DNA from: JADLGL01 sp050184415
Lineage (GTDB): Bacteria > Pseudomonadota > Alphaproteobacteria > Rhizobiales > Kaistiaceae
Length of the DNA stretch: 64,000 nucleotides
NCBI GenBank assembly: GCA_050184415.1
Contig: JBFXAJ010000007.1
Location: 70,966-134,965 of the forward strand
Reading direction: 5' to 3'
The translations under genes were made by a program, and so were the position numbers. The notes under the pieces are model-generated. The model worked only from the letters and a program-made list of their open reading frames with translations. It was not told the origin of the DNA and searched no databases. Of this stretch, positions 26,374-34,651 are shown in pieces (positions within the stretch are counted from its first letter, which is position 1; the number at the start of each line of letters is the position of its first letter).

Positions 26374-26934
26374 TCAGCCGAGCAGCGCGGCGATCTTCAG
26401 GACCGTGTTCCAGTTGCGGCCGGTGCCGCGGTGCTTGCCGAGCGTCTTCTCGATCAGATTGGTCGAGAGCTTCGAGGTACCGACGCCGGCCGGGTAGGTG
26501 ATGAACAGCTCGCGGCCGATGGCGGCGACCTTTTCGGGGCCGACGATCGCCGCGTTGAGCCTCGCCACGGCTTCCTCGTCCGGTCCGGTCGCCCCCTTCA
26601 GGAAATAGACCAGGAGGTGGCTCGGGTCGTCCTTCGCCATGTCCGGGAAAGGATTGGCGGCGATGGCGGCTGCCCATTCCGCCGGCGTGCGCACCATGTA
26701 GTCGGGCGCGACGCCGAGTTTTTGCTTCGTCTCGCGCTCGAGCAGCGCCTCGATCTCGGCGGAGGACCGGCCTTTCAGGTCGGTCAGGATCAGGTTGCCG
26801 CTCTGGAGCAGGGTCTTGGCCTCAGTGAAGCCGAGAGTTTCGACCATGGCACGGAGCTCGGCCATGGCGACCTTGACGTTGCCGCCGACATTGATACCGC
26901 GGAGAAGCGCGACGCGGCGGCCCGTGTTGGTCAT
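26374..26934 (-). CDS. DUF1697 family protein
   Basis: A 186-residue protein starting 'MTNTGRRVALLRGINVGGNVKVAM', the hallmark of DUF1697. The following 'LRAMVETLGFTEAKTLLQSGNLIL' and 'RTPAEWAAAIAANPFPD' blocks are equally typical. Two ferredoxin-like alpha/beta modules are predicted for the family. The biochemical role is unknown. The ATG overlaps the stop of the upstream dCTP deaminase gene by four bases (ATGA), so the two are translationally coupled. Confidence 0.9.
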   Translation of the reverse strand: MTNTGRRVALLRGINVGGNVKVAMAELRAMVETLGFTEAKTLLQSGNLILTDLKGRSSAEIEALLERETKQKLGVAPDYMVRTPAEWAAAIAANPFPDMAKDDPSHLLVYFLKGATGPDEEAVARLNAAIVGPEKVAAIGRELFITYPAGVGTSKLSTNLIEKTLGKHRGTGRNWNTVLKIAALLG

Positions 26935-28016
26935 CGGAAATGCTTCGAGAGCTTCAGGCCCTGGGCCTGGTAGTGCGAGCCGATGCCCGAGCCGTAGAGG
27001 AAGCGCGGCCGCGCCGCCATGCGCTCGTAGACGAGCCGGCACACGATCTGCCCATGCTCCAGGATGAACGGGACCTCGTGGCTCCGCACTTCCATCACAG
27101 CCCGGCTCCCGCCGCCACCGGTCGCCGAATGGCCGAAGCCGGGATCGAAGAAGCCAGCATAATGGACCCGGAACTCGCCAACCAGCGGGTCGAACGGCAC
27201 CATTTCGGCCGCATAGTCGGGCGGAACGTGCACCGCTTCGCGTGACACGAGGATGTAGAACTGGTCGGGGTCGAGGATCAGCGCCGGCTCGCCGCGCGCG
27301 ATGATCGGGTCCCAGAAGTCGAGAAGTTCCTGTGCACCGCGGGCATCGACGTCGATGACGCCGGTATGGCGCTTGGCGCGATAGCCGACGATCTGGCCCT
27401 CGGGCTGGCCGAGGTCGATCGACAGCACGAGCCCATTGTCGATTTGGGCGTCGCCGGTCACCACCGCCGTTTCGCTGTGGAGCCGCTGCAATGAGGCGTC
27501 GTCGAGCCGGGCGCGGCCGCGCCGGAAGCGGATCTGCGAGAGCCGCGAGCCGGTGCGCAGGACGATCGGGAACGTCCGCGGCGAGACGTCGAGGTAGAGG
27601 GGGCCACGGTAGCCCGCGGGGACGCCGTCGAACACCTGGGCGTTGTAGGTGTTGACGCGGGTGTAGATGTCGAGACGCCCCGGTGACGACTTCGGGTTCG
27701 CCGCCGCGGCGACTTCGGGCGGCAGCGAGAGCGCCTCCAGCAGCGGCACGATGTAGACGCAGCCGGTCTCGAGGACGGCGCCTCTCGTGAGGTCGATCTC
27801 GTGCAGCGTGAGCTTCGCCAGCCGCTCGCGCACGGTCGCCTTCCGGCCCGGGAGGAAACTTGCGCGAATGCGGATCGCCACGGCGCCGGCCCGGAGGTCG
27901 AGGCTCGCGGGCTGGATCTGGTCGTCGTCCAGCGGCCGGCCGATCACGATGGCGCCGGAAGCCACCAGCGCCTCGATCTCCTGTGCCGGGAGGATGCCCT
28001 CGCCCGCTACGTTCAT
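26931..28016 (-). CDS. dcd: 2'-deoxycytidine 5'-triphosphate deaminase (long alphaproteobacterial form)
   Basis: A 361-residue protein with two Dcd-like beta-barrel repeats, the long form seen in Rhizobiales and relatives; the classical enterobacterial enzyme has about 190 residues. The first repeat begins 'GILPAQEIEALVASGAI' with 'DDDQIQPASLDLRAG'. The second carries 'FDPLVGEFRVHYAGFFDPGFGH' and 'VRSHEVPFILEHGQIVCRLVYERM'. The enzyme deaminates dCTP to dUTP for thymidylate synthesis. The start at 28016 is chosen because GGGAG lies 7 bases upstream, and the longer frame would run into the metZ promoter. It is translationally coupled to the DUF1697 gene. Confidence 0.92.
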   Translation of the reverse strand: MNVAGEGILPAQEIEALVASGAIVIGRPLDDDQIQPASLDLRAGAVAIRIRASFLPGRKATVRERLAKLTLHEIDLTRGAVLETGCVYIVPLLEALSLPPEVAAAANPKSSPGRLDIYTRVNTYNAQVFDGVPAGYRGPLYLDVSPRTFPIVLRTGSRLSQIRFRRGRARLDDASLQRLHSETAVVTGDAQIDNGLVLSIDLGQPEGQIVGYRAKRHTGVIDVDARGAQELLDFWDPIIARGEPALILDPDQFYILVSREAVHVPPDYAAEMVPFDPLVGEFRVHYAGFFDPGFGHSATGGGGSRAVMEVRSHEVPFILEHGQIVCRLVYERMAARPRFLYGSGIGSHYQAQGLKLSKHFR

Positions 28017-28063
28017 GAAACGGCTCCCGCCCCGCATGCCGCGAGGCTTAGCGGAGGAGGGAT

Positions 28064-28092
28064 TTGACGCCAAGGCATAACGGGCGTAACAG
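28064..28092 (+). promoter_or_regulatory. Putative sigma-70 promoter of metZ
   Basis: TTGACG at 28064-28069, a 17-base spacer, then TAACAG at 28087-28092. Transcription would start about 28099, just before the riboswitch aptamer. Confidence 0.5.
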
Positions 28093-28106
28093 CGTCGCCC
28101 ATTCGA

Positions 28107-28161
28107 TCGTGGTCATTTGAGCCGGCCGGCTTGCAGCCACGTTAAACAAGTCGCTAAAGGG
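28107..28161 (+). ncRNA. SAM-II riboswitch aptamer
   Basis: The segment matches the SAM-II (metA) class. Stem P1 is CGTGG (28108-28112) with CCACG (28137-28141), enclosing a loop that begins TCATTTGA. The conserved 3' tail after P1 contains TTAAACAAG and CGCTAAAGGG. CTTG in the loop (28130-28133) can pair with CAAG (28147-28150) to make the H-type pseudoknot that binds S-adenosylmethionine. It lies upstream of metZ, the classical SAM-II target in alphaproteobacteria. It should lower metZ expression when SAM is plentiful. Confidence 0.9.
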
Positions 28162-28177
28162 CCGGGGTGGACAGCAG

Positions 28178-28205
28178 CCCGGCCCCCATTTCGGCCGGGT
28201 TTTTT
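28178..28205 (+). terminator. Riboswitch-controlled intrinsic terminator
   Basis: CCCGGCC (28178-28184) pairs with GGCCGGG (28193-28199), followed by six T. The competing antiterminator is GGGCCGGG (28159-28166), which overlaps the aptamer's 3' end, with CCCGGCCC (28178-28185). The two structures share 28178-28184 and exclude each other. Confidence 0.85.
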
Positions 28206-28223
28206 GTTGCCAGGAGAAGGTCG

Positions 28224-29411
28224 ATGGGGAAGCGGACTGACGGGTGGAAGCCGGCCACGGTGCTGGTGCATGGCGGGACGGAGCGGTCGCAATTCGGCGA
28301 GACCTCCGAGGCGCTGTTTCTCACGCAGGGCTATGTCTACCCCTCCGCCGAAGCCGCCGAGGCGCGGTTCAACGGCGATGATCCCGGCTTTGTCTACTCT
28401 CGCTACGCCAACCCGACGGTCCGCATGTTCGAGGAGCGGATGGCGCTCCTCGAAGGCGCGGAGGATGCGCGGGCGACAGCCTCGGGCATGGCTGCGGTCT
28501 CGACGGCGCTGCTTTCCTTCCTCAAGGCGGGGGACCACGTCGTCGCCGCCCGGGCACTGTTCGGCTCGTGCCTCTATATCGTCGAGGACCTCCTGCCGCG
28601 CTTCGGCGTGCAGTCGACGATCGTCGACGGCCTCGACCTCGCGCAGTGGCAAGCCGCGGTGCGGCCGAACACCAAGGCGTTCTTCCTCGAAAGCCCCACC
28701 AATCCGACCCTCGAGATCCTCGACATATCGGCGATCGCCGACATCGCCCACGATGCGGGCGCGCTGCTCGTCGTCGACAATGTCTTCGCGACTCCGCTGC
28801 AGCAGAGACCGCTCGAGCTTGGCGCCGACGTCGTCGTCTATTCCGCAACAAAACACATCGACGGCCAGGGGCGCTGTCTCGGCGGCGTCGTCCTCGGCAC
28901 GGCGAAGTACATCGACACCGCGCACACTTTTCTGAAGCACACCGGGCCGAGCATGAGCCCGTTCAATGCGTGGGTCCTCCTGAAGGGTGTCGAGACCCTG
29001 CCGATCCGTGTCGCGGCGCAGACCGCCAATGCGGCCCGGCTCGCCGACGCCATCGCCGGCCATCCCGCGGTGGCCAAGGCGCTCTATCCCGGCCGCACCG
29101 ACCACCCGCAATACGACCTCGCGCAGCGCCAGATGACCGGCGCGTCGACCATGGTCGCCTTCGAGATGAAGGGCGGGAAGGCCGCCGCCTTCAAGGTCGC
29201 CAACGCGTTGAAGGTCATCTCGATCTCCAACAATCTCGGCGACGCCAAGAGCCTCATCACGCATCCGGCGACGACGACGCATCAGCGCCTCTCCGCGGAA
29301 CTGCGCGCCCGGCTCGGCATTGGTGACGGCATGTTGCGTCTTTCGGCCGGCCTCGAGGACCCCGACGACCTCGTCGACGACATCACGGCAGCCCTCGACC
29401 AGGCTCGGTAG
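28224..29411 (+). CDS. metZ: O-succinylhomoserine sulfhydrylase
   Basis: A 395-residue PLP enzyme of the Cys/Met metabolism family that makes homocysteine from O-succinylhomoserine and sulfide. The phosphate-binding tyrosines are in 'YSRYANPT', the PLP Lys is in 'YSATKHIDGQG', and 'VDNVFATP' holds the Asp that contacts the pyridine nitrogen. 'SISNNLGDAKSLITHPATTTH' is typical of the MetZ/MetB branch. The start at 28224 follows an AGGAGAAGG ribosome site. It is monocistronic under the SAM-II riboswitch. Confidence 0.95.
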   Translation: MGKRTDGWKPATVLVHGGTERSQFGETSEALFLTQGYVYPSAEAAEARFNGDDPGFVYSRYANPTVRMFEERMALLEGAEDARATASGMAAVSTALLSFLKAGDHVVAARALFGSCLYIVEDLLPRFGVQSTIVDGLDLAQWQAAVRPNTKAFFLESPTNPTLEILDISAIADIAHDAGALLVVDNVFATPLQQRPLELGADVVVYSATKHIDGQGRCLGGVVLGTAKYIDTAHTFLKHTGPSMSPFNAWVLLKGVETLPIRVAAQTANAARLADAIAGHPAVAKALYPGRTDHPQYDLAQRQMTGASTMVAFEMKGGKAAAFKVANALKVISISNNLGDAKSLITHPATTTHQRLSAELRARLGIGDGMLRLSAGLEDPDDLVDDITAALDQAR

Positions 29412-29479
29412 GACGCGGGGGCTGTTGTCAGCCGGAGGCGGCTGCTCTATCGCCGCTCAGGCAGGTTGCGTTCATCCGC

Positions 29480-29872
29480 ATGTACAGAGCAACAACGAGA
29501 TCGATCCGGGTCACGGTGACGCCGAGCTACCTCGGGGACCGCTCGTCGCCGGGGGAGTCGCGCTACTACTGGGCCTACACGATCGAGATCGTGAATCTCG
29601 GCCTCGAGGTGGTGCAGCTCAAAGCGCGGGAGTGGCACATCACCGACGCGCTCGGCCGGCACCAGTCGGTCGTTGGCCCCGGCGTCGTCGGCGAGCAGCC
29701 CGTGCTGCAGCCCGGCGAAAGCTTCGAGTACACCAGCGGCTGCCCGCTGACGACGACGTCCGGGATCATGGTCGGGCACTACGAAATGCGCACCGAGGCT
29801 GGCGAGACCTTTACCGTCGACATCCCCGCCTTCTCGCTCGACGTTCCCAACGCCGAGCGCCAGCTCAACTGA
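29480..29872 (+). CDS. apaG: ApaG protein (Co2+/Mg2+ efflux-associated)
   Basis: A 130-residue protein with the ApaG immunoglobulin-like fold: 'YWAYTIEIVNLGLEVVQLKAREWHITDALG' and 'VVGPGVVGEQPVLQPGESFEYTSGCPL' followed by 'GIMVGHYEM'. The same sequences form the ApaG domain of FBXO3-type proteins. Mutants in Salmonella show altered Co/Mg efflux, but the molecular role is unclear. It follows metZ by 68 bases. Its last 8 bases overlap the convergent reductase gene. Confidence 0.95.
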   Translation: MYRATTRSIRVTVTPSYLGDRSSPGESRYYWAYTIEIVNLGLEVVQLKAREWHITDALGRHQSVVGPGVVGEQPVLQPGESFEYTSGCPLTTTSGIMVGHYEMRTEAGETFTVDIPAFSLDVPNAERQLN

Positions 29873-31058
29873 CGATCTCGCCGGACGGCGGCAATGCCCG
29901 CCGCTCGGCGGTGCCGTCGGGCTGCCGTTCGAGCCAGTCGAGGAAGGCTTTCCGGTCCATGTCCGAACCGCGGCGGCGGAAATAGACCCACTCCGCGAAA
30001 GCCCGCATCGGGGGCGTCGACAGCGCGAGGTTGAGGATCGCATTGGGCGGCGCGAGGTCGAGTGCCGCGCGCATGAGGCGCTTCAGCCGGAAATGCGGTA
30101 CCTCGCGGGCGAGGATCGGGCCGGGATCGGGACCGCCGCTCTGGAGATGGTCCGCGATCAGCGCCGCGGCGCGGCGGCCCCAGCGGAAGGCGAGGCGGAT
30201 GCCGCCGCCGGTGGCCGGCGAGACCCAGCCGGCGGCATCGCCGATCAGCATCGCGCCTTCGCCATGCGTCCGCCCGACCGGTCCGCCGGCGGGGATGAGG
30301 CCGCCGCGGCGGCCCACTTCCTTCAGACGGCTCCAGCCGAACAGGCCTTCGGTCCGGGCGAGGAAGGCGTCGAGGTCCGGGCGCCGGCCCCGCGTGGTCG
30401 CCGCGCCGATCTGGATCGTGTCCGGCCCGGGCGCCGCCCAGGCGATGTAGCCGGGCGCGATTTTCGAATCGACGAAGCAGTGGAGGAAGCGCGGGTCGAC
30501 GGCATCGTCCAGCTCGAACTCGATCTCGACACCGACGAGATGGCGCCTGTTCTGGCCAAGCCCGAGCGAGCGGGCAACGCGCGAGGTCGCGCCATCGGCG
30601 CCGACGAGGTAGCGCGTGCGAAGGCCGAGGCCCTCGATGACGTAGGTGCCGTTCTCGCGGGTCGCGCCCGTGAAACGCTGGCCGCAGAGGACCGTCGCGC
30701 CGGCCGCTTCCGCCTCGTGCGCCATCCAGCGCATGAGGTCGGCGGTGCGGGTGGTAAAGAAGGCATAGCCGGGCGAGAAGAGATCCATGCTCCGGAGGTT
30801 TGGCGCATAGAGCCGCACCCCCGGCACGCGCCGCGTGAGTTGCGACGGGATGTCGATCTCCTCGATCGCCTCGCGGACCAGGATGCCGCTGGTATGGATG
30901 CGGGCGCCGGGCTCGGGCTTGGCTTCGAGGACAATGACGCGGAGGCCGCGCATCGCTGCGGTGCGCGCCGCGGTCAGGCCGGCAAAGCTCGCGCCGACAA
31001 TGATGAGATCGGCATCGGTGGTTTGGGAGGCGGTTCCCGATCGCTTCATGCGGGCCAT
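29865..31058 (-). CDS. FAD-dependent oxidoreductase, geranylgeranyl reductase family
   Basis: A 397-residue flavoprotein. The FAD dinucleotide motif is 'ADLIIVGASFAGLTAARTAAMRGLRVIVLE' at residues 16-45, followed by 'GILVREAIEEIDIP'. The second FAD motif is 'GAMLIGDAAGWVSPATGGGIRLAF'. Both fit the geranylgeranyl reductase/digeranylglycerophospholipid reductase family. Substrates in the family are prenyl lipids or other hydrophobic alkenes; the one used here is unknown. Two ATGs (31058 and 31049) are possible. It ends in an 8-base overlap with apaG. Confidence 0.85.
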   Translation of the reverse strand: MARMKRSGTASQTTDADLIIVGASFAGLTAARTAAMRGLRVIVLEAKPEPGARIHTSGILVREAIEEIDIPSQLTRRVPGVRLYAPNLRSMDLFSPGYAFFTTRTADLMRWMAHEAEAAGATVLCGQRFTGATRENGTYVIEGLGLRTRYLVGADGATSRVARSLGLGQNRRHLVGVEIEFELDDAVDPRFLHCFVDSKIAPGYIAWAAPGPDTIQIGAATTRGRRPDLDAFLARTEGLFGWSRLKEVGRRGGLIPAGGPVGRTHGEGAMLIGDAAGWVSPATGGGIRLAFRWGRRAAALIADHLQSGGPDPGPILAREVPHFRLKRLMRAALDLAPPNAILNLALSTPPMRAFAEWVYFRRRGSDMDRKAFLDWLERQPDGTAERRALPPSGEIVS

Positions 31059-31135
31059 GCCGTGGTGAGGGGGAGCCTTTAAATCAGCCCGCCGATTGTG
31101 GCCTGATTCCGATCCCGCCGATAGCGTGAACGCAA

Positions 31136-32215
31136 CTACGGGTCCGGCCGCGATGCCGTCGGCAGCGCACCGCCTTCCTCGTCCGGCGAAGGCGCTTCGC
31201 CCGCGTCCTCCGTCGGCGCCGGATGCCGGAACTCCTGCGGGTCGAAATCATAGTGCTTGCCGCAGAACTCGCAGGTCACTCGGATCTTGCCGTCCTCGAC
31301 GCTGGCTTCGATCGCCTCGGCGCTGAACTGGCGCAGCATCCCGCGGATGCGCTCCTCGTTGCAGTTGCATTTGTCGTGCACCGGCGTCGGCTCGAACACC
31401 CGCACGCCGCGCTCGTGGAACAGGCGATAGAGGAGGCGTTCTACCGGCACGTCATTGTCGAGGAGCTCGTGGTCCTCGATCGTGCCCATCAGCGACTGCG
31501 CCTCGAGCCAGGAATCGTCCTCGGCCGGCTCCGCGGCCTCGGTCGCGCCCTCGGGCGCATCGCCGCCGGGAAGATCCTTCTGCCGCATGCGGTCCGGCGC
31601 GGCGGGCATGAACTGGGCGAGGACGCCGCCGGCGCGCCAGTGGCGCTTGGCCTTGCCCTCCTCGCGGACCATCAGCTCGGCGGCGGCGAGGCGGATACGG
31701 GTCGGGATCTGCTCCGATTGGCGGAAATAGGTGTGCGCGACCTCCTCGAGGGAATTGCCCTCGAGGGCAACCACACCCTGGTAGCGGGCCATGTCGTCGC
31801 CCTGGTCGATGGTCATCGCCAGCATGCCCTTGCCGAGGAGGTTTCCCGGCGTCGCCGTGCCCTCCTTCTCCGCGGCTGAAACCATCGCGGCATTGAAGCG
31901 AGCGTAGGCTCTGAGGTCGCCGGGCGTCCGGAAATCGACCACGAGGAGGTTCACCGGACCGTCGGTCTTGGTCTGCAGGATGAACCGGCCTTCGAACTTC
32001 AGCGACGAGCCGAGCAGCGTGACGAGGACGATGGCCTCGGCGACGAGCTTTGCGACCGGCGTCGGGTAGTCGTGGCGACCGAGGAGCTTGTCGAGCTCCG
32101 GCCCCATCTGGACCGCGCGGCCCCGCACGTCGAGGGCCTCGACCTGGAACGGCCTCACCGCATCATCGCCGGCCCTGCCTGCGATGTTCTGGATGATCGG
32201 CTGTTGCGAGATCAC
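31136..32215 (-). CDS. hslO: Hsp33 redox-regulated chaperone
   Basis: A 359-residue protein. The N-terminal domain shows 'VRPFQVEALDVRGRAVQMGPELDKLL' and 'LTIDQGDDMARYQGVV'-type sequences, with the oxidation sensor at the C-terminus: 'CNCNEERIRGML' (CxC) and 'CEFCGKHYDF' (CxxC), the four zinc ligands. Oxidation releases zinc and switches on holdase activity. The tail after residue 320 is acidic and longer than usual. The start is GTG at 32215, overlapping the argF stop (GTGA), so its translation is coupled to argF. It is the last gene of argD-argF-hslO. Confidence 0.94.
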   Translation of the reverse strand: MISQQPIIQNIAGRAGDDAVRPFQVEALDVRGRAVQMGPELDKLLGRHDYPTPVAKLVAEAIVLVTLLGSSLKFEGRFILQTKTDGPVNLLVVDFRTPGDLRAYARFNAAMVSAAEKEGTATPGNLLGKGMLAMTIDQGDDMARYQGVVALEGNSLEEVAHTYFRQSEQIPTRIRLAAAELMVREEGKAKRHWRAGGVLAQFMPAAPDRMRQKDLPGGDAPEGATEAAEPAEDDSWLEAQSLMGTIEDHELLDNDVPVERLLYRLFHERGVRVFEPTPVHDKCNCNEERIRGMLRQFSAEAIEASVEDGKIRVTCEFCGKHYDFDPQEFRHPAPTEDAGEAPSPDEEGGALPTASRPDP

Positions 32216-33129
32216 AGTCCCGGTCCGCCGAAGCACCAGGCGAGGATGCCCTTCTGGACGTGCAGCCGGTTCTCGGCCTCGTCCCACACCACCGACTGCG
32301 GCCCGTCCATCACGGCGCCCTCGACCTCGTCGCCACGGTGCGCGGGCAGGCAATGCATGAAGACGGCGCCGGGATTGGCGAGCGCCATCAGCCGGGTCGT
32401 GACCTGGTACGGTTTCAGGACGTTGTGGCGCCGCTCGCCGTCGGTGTCGCCCATCGACACCCAGGTGTCGGTGACGACGCAATCGACACCCGCCACCGCA
32501 TGCTCGGGATCGTCGCCGAGATCGATGGTTGCGCCTTCATCGCGCGCCCAGGCCACGATTTCGGGGTCCGGCGCATATTCCGCCGGGGTCGCGATCCTGA
32601 GGCCGAAGCCGAAGCGCGGCGCGGCATGGATCCAGGAATGGAGGACGTTGCTGGACGAGCCGGTCCACGCGACCGTCTTCCCGCCGATGCCGCCGCGCTT
32701 CTCCTCGAACGTCATGATGTCAGCCATCACCTGGCACGGATGCGACCGCCGCGTGAGGCCGTTGATGACCGGGATGCTGGCATTCTCCGCGAGCTCGGTC
32801 AGCTTCGCGACGTCGAGCGTCCGGATCATGATCGCGTCCACATAGCGCGACATGACGCGGGCGGTGTCGGCGATAGTCTCGCCGCGCCCGAGCTGCATCT
32901 CGGCACCCGTCAGCATGATGACGTCGCCGCCGAGTCCGCGCATCGCGAGGTCGAAGGACACGCGGGTCCGCGTCGACGGGTTCTCGAAGATCATCGCGAG
33001 CGTCTTGCCGGCCAGCGGCTTTTCGGCTGCGGGCGTGTTGCGCTCGGCCTTCCGCCGCCGGCTGTCACTGATGATGCCGGAAAGCGTCGCGCGATCGAAA
33101 TCGGAAATGTCTAGGAAATGCCGGACCAT
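32212..33129 (-). CDS. argF: Ornithine carbamoyltransferase
   Basis: A 305-residue enzyme that makes citrulline from ornithine and carbamoyl phosphate. The carbamoyl-phosphate motif STRTR (in 'FENPSTRTRVSFD') and the ornithine-site 'MHCLPAHRG' with its catalytic Cys are present, plus 'HPCQVMADI' and 'DTWVSMGD'. The length is normal. It follows argD by 10 bases and overlaps hslO by 4 bases. Confidence 0.97.
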   Translation of the reverse strand: MVRHFLDISDFDRATLSGIISDSRRRKAERNTPAAEKPLAGKTLAMIFENPSTRTRVSFDLAMRGLGGDVIMLTGAEMQLGRGETIADTARVMSRYVDAIMIRTLDVAKLTELAENASIPVINGLTRRSHPCQVMADIMTFEEKRGGIGGKTVAWTGSSSNVLHSWIHAAPRFGFGLRIATPAEYAPDPEIVAWARDEGATIDLGDDPEHAVAGVDCVVTDTWVSMGDTDGERRHNVLKPYQVTTRLMALANPGAVFMHCLPAHRGDEVEGAVMDGPQSVVWDEAENRLHVQKGILAWCFGGPGL

Positions 33130-33139
33130 TGACGCGGAC

Positions 33140-34333
33140 TCAGGCCAGGGCGGGCGCGGCGGCCGCTGCCTTGGTGAAGGCGGCTTCCATGCGGTTCACC
33201 GCCTCGTCGATATCGGTTTCGGTGACGATCAGCGGCGGCAGGAGGCGGATGACGTTGTCGCCGGCCATGACGCCGAGGAGACCCTCCTCGCGCATCGCGG
33301 CGAGGACGTCCTTGTTCGGGAGGACGCAATGGACGCCGAGGAGGAGCCCTTCGCCCCGCACCTCGTCGACCACCGTGCGATGGCCGTCGACGACGCCGGC
33401 AAGACGCTGCTTCAGGTAGAGCGCGATGCGCTGGACATTGTCGAGGAAGCCGTCCGCGAGGACGACGTCCACCAGCGCGTTGCCGACCGCCATCGCCAGC
33501 GGATTGCCGCCGAAGGTCGAGCCGTGCGTTCCGGCGGTCATGCCCCTGGCCGCCTCGTCGGTCGCGAGGACCGCGCCGATCGGGAAGCCGCCGCCGAGGC
33601 CCTTGGCGACCGCGAGGATGTCGGGCGTTACGCCGGACCATTCATGGGCGAAGAATCGCCCCGTCCGGCCAACGCCGGTCTGGACCTCGTCGAGGATGAA
33701 GAGGAGCCCCTTGTCGTCGCAGATCCGGCGCAGCTCGCGCATCACCGAGCCGGGAACGCGGCGGACGCCGCCTTCGCCCTGCACGGGCTCGATCATGATC
33801 GCGGCCGTGCTGGGCCCGATGGCGCGCATGACCGCCTTGAGGTCGCCGAATTCGACCTGGTCGAAGCCGTCCGGGAGCGGATCGAACCCCTCGGTGTGCT
33901 TGGGGTTCTTGGCCGCGGCCAGGGTCGCGAGGGTCCGGCCGTGAAAGCTGCCGGTGAAGGTGATGATCCGGTTCCTCTCGGCGTGGCCGTTGGCGAAATG
34001 GTAGCGCCGAGCGGTCTTGATCGCGCCTTCGACGGCCTCGGCGCCGGAATTGGCGAAGAATACTTTGTCGGCAAAGCTTGCCGCGACCAGACGCTCGGCC
34101 AGACGCTCCTGCCCGGGGATGTGGAACGCATTGGAGACGTGCCAGAGCTTGTCGGCCTGCTCCTTGAGCGCGGCGACGAGCGCCGGATGGGCGTGGCCGA
34201 GCGCGTTGACGGCAATACCCGACGAGAAGTCGAGATATTTTCGTCCGTCGCTCATCGTGAGCCAAACGCCCTCGCCGCTTTCAACGGTCAGAGGCACGCG
34301 GGAATAGGTATCGAACGTCGCCGACCCGGTCAT
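33140..34333 (-). CDS. argD: Acetylornithine aminotransferase
   Basis: A 397-residue class III PLP aminotransferase making N-acetylornithine. 'LDFSSGIAVNALGHAHP' and 'FFANSGAEAVEGAIKTAR' are the substrate and phosphate-binding blocks. 'ILDEVQTGVGRTGRFFAHEW' holds the PLP-pairing Asp, and the PLP Lys is in 'ILAVAKGLGGGFPIGA'. The ATG at 34333 has AAGGGG 7 bases upstream. It is the first gene of the argD-argF-hslO operon. Its leader contains a strong intrinsic-terminator-like hairpin. Confidence 0.96.
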   Translation of the reverse strand: MTGSATFDTYSRVPLTVESGEGVWLTMSDGRKYLDFSSGIAVNALGHAHPALVAALKEQADKLWHVSNAFHIPGQERLAERLVAASFADKVFFANSGAEAVEGAIKTARRYHFANGHAERNRIITFTGSFHGRTLATLAAAKNPKHTEGFDPLPDGFDQVEFGDLKAVMRAIGPSTAAIMIEPVQGEGGVRRVPGSVMRELRRICDDKGLLFILDEVQTGVGRTGRFFAHEWSGVTPDILAVAKGLGGGFPIGAVLATDEAARGMTAGTHGSTFGGNPLAMAVGNALVDVVLADGFLDNVQRIALYLKQRLAGVVDGHRTVVDEVRGEGLLLGVHCVLPNKDVLAAMREEGLLGVMAGDNVIRLLPPLIVTETDIDEAVNRMEAAFTKAAAAAPALA

Positions 34334-34360
34334 CGGGCGCCCCTTCATCCGCCAGGCGCT

Positions 34361-34394
34361 GAAAATCAAAAAGTGCCGCCGAGGGGCGACACTT
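34361..34394 (-). terminator. Terminator-like hairpin in the argD leader (candidate attenuator)
   Basis: On the minus strand AAGTGTCGCC (34394-34385), loop CCTC, then GGCGGCACTT (34380-34371) form a 10-bp stem with one G-U pair, followed by TTTGATTTT. It lies 28 bases upstream of the argD ATG and a few bases downstream of the predicted start of transcription. Confidence 0.6.
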
Positions 34395-34403
34395 CGCATG
34401 CAG

Positions 34404-34432
34404 TTTATCACGGCGGGGCCCGCGCGTGTCAA
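34404..34432 (-). promoter_or_regulatory. Putative sigma-70 promoter of argD-argF-hslO
   Basis: Minus strand TTGACA (34432-34427), spacer of 17 bases, then GATAAA (34409-34404). The -35 box is a perfect consensus. Transcription would begin near 34397, so the hairpin at 34394-34361 is the very start of the mRNA. Confidence 0.6.
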
Positions 34433-34491
34433 ATCAACGGGCCGCGGCGTAGGGACCGGTTCGAAGGCAGGATATGGGGGAAAACGCCGCC

Positions 34492-34625
34492 GACTCTTGT
34501 CACCGAGTCAGCGCCTATTGTAGCGTCCATCGTGTCAGGCACGACATATCGAGCGGCGGCACTCTGCATTCAAAGTAGCGAGTTGGCCGTGTCCCGAAGA
34601 TCGGGACGCGATCGTGAATGGATTC
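34492..34625. promoter_or_regulatory. GANTC (CcrM) methylation sites upstream of gcrA
   Basis: Three GANTC sites lie within 135 bases upstream of gcrA: GACTC at 34492, GAGTC at 34505 and GATTC at 34621. In alphaproteobacteria CcrM methylates these sites and GcrA acts at methylated promoters. Control of gcrA here by methylation is inferred. Confidence 0.5.
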
Positions 34626-34651
34626 GAGGTCGGCAGGAAGGGAATTGGCCG

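Noticed and set aside
32852..34651. Upstream extension of the gcrA frame
   Set aside because: It runs antisense through argD/argF; the GcrA family begins exactly at 34652.
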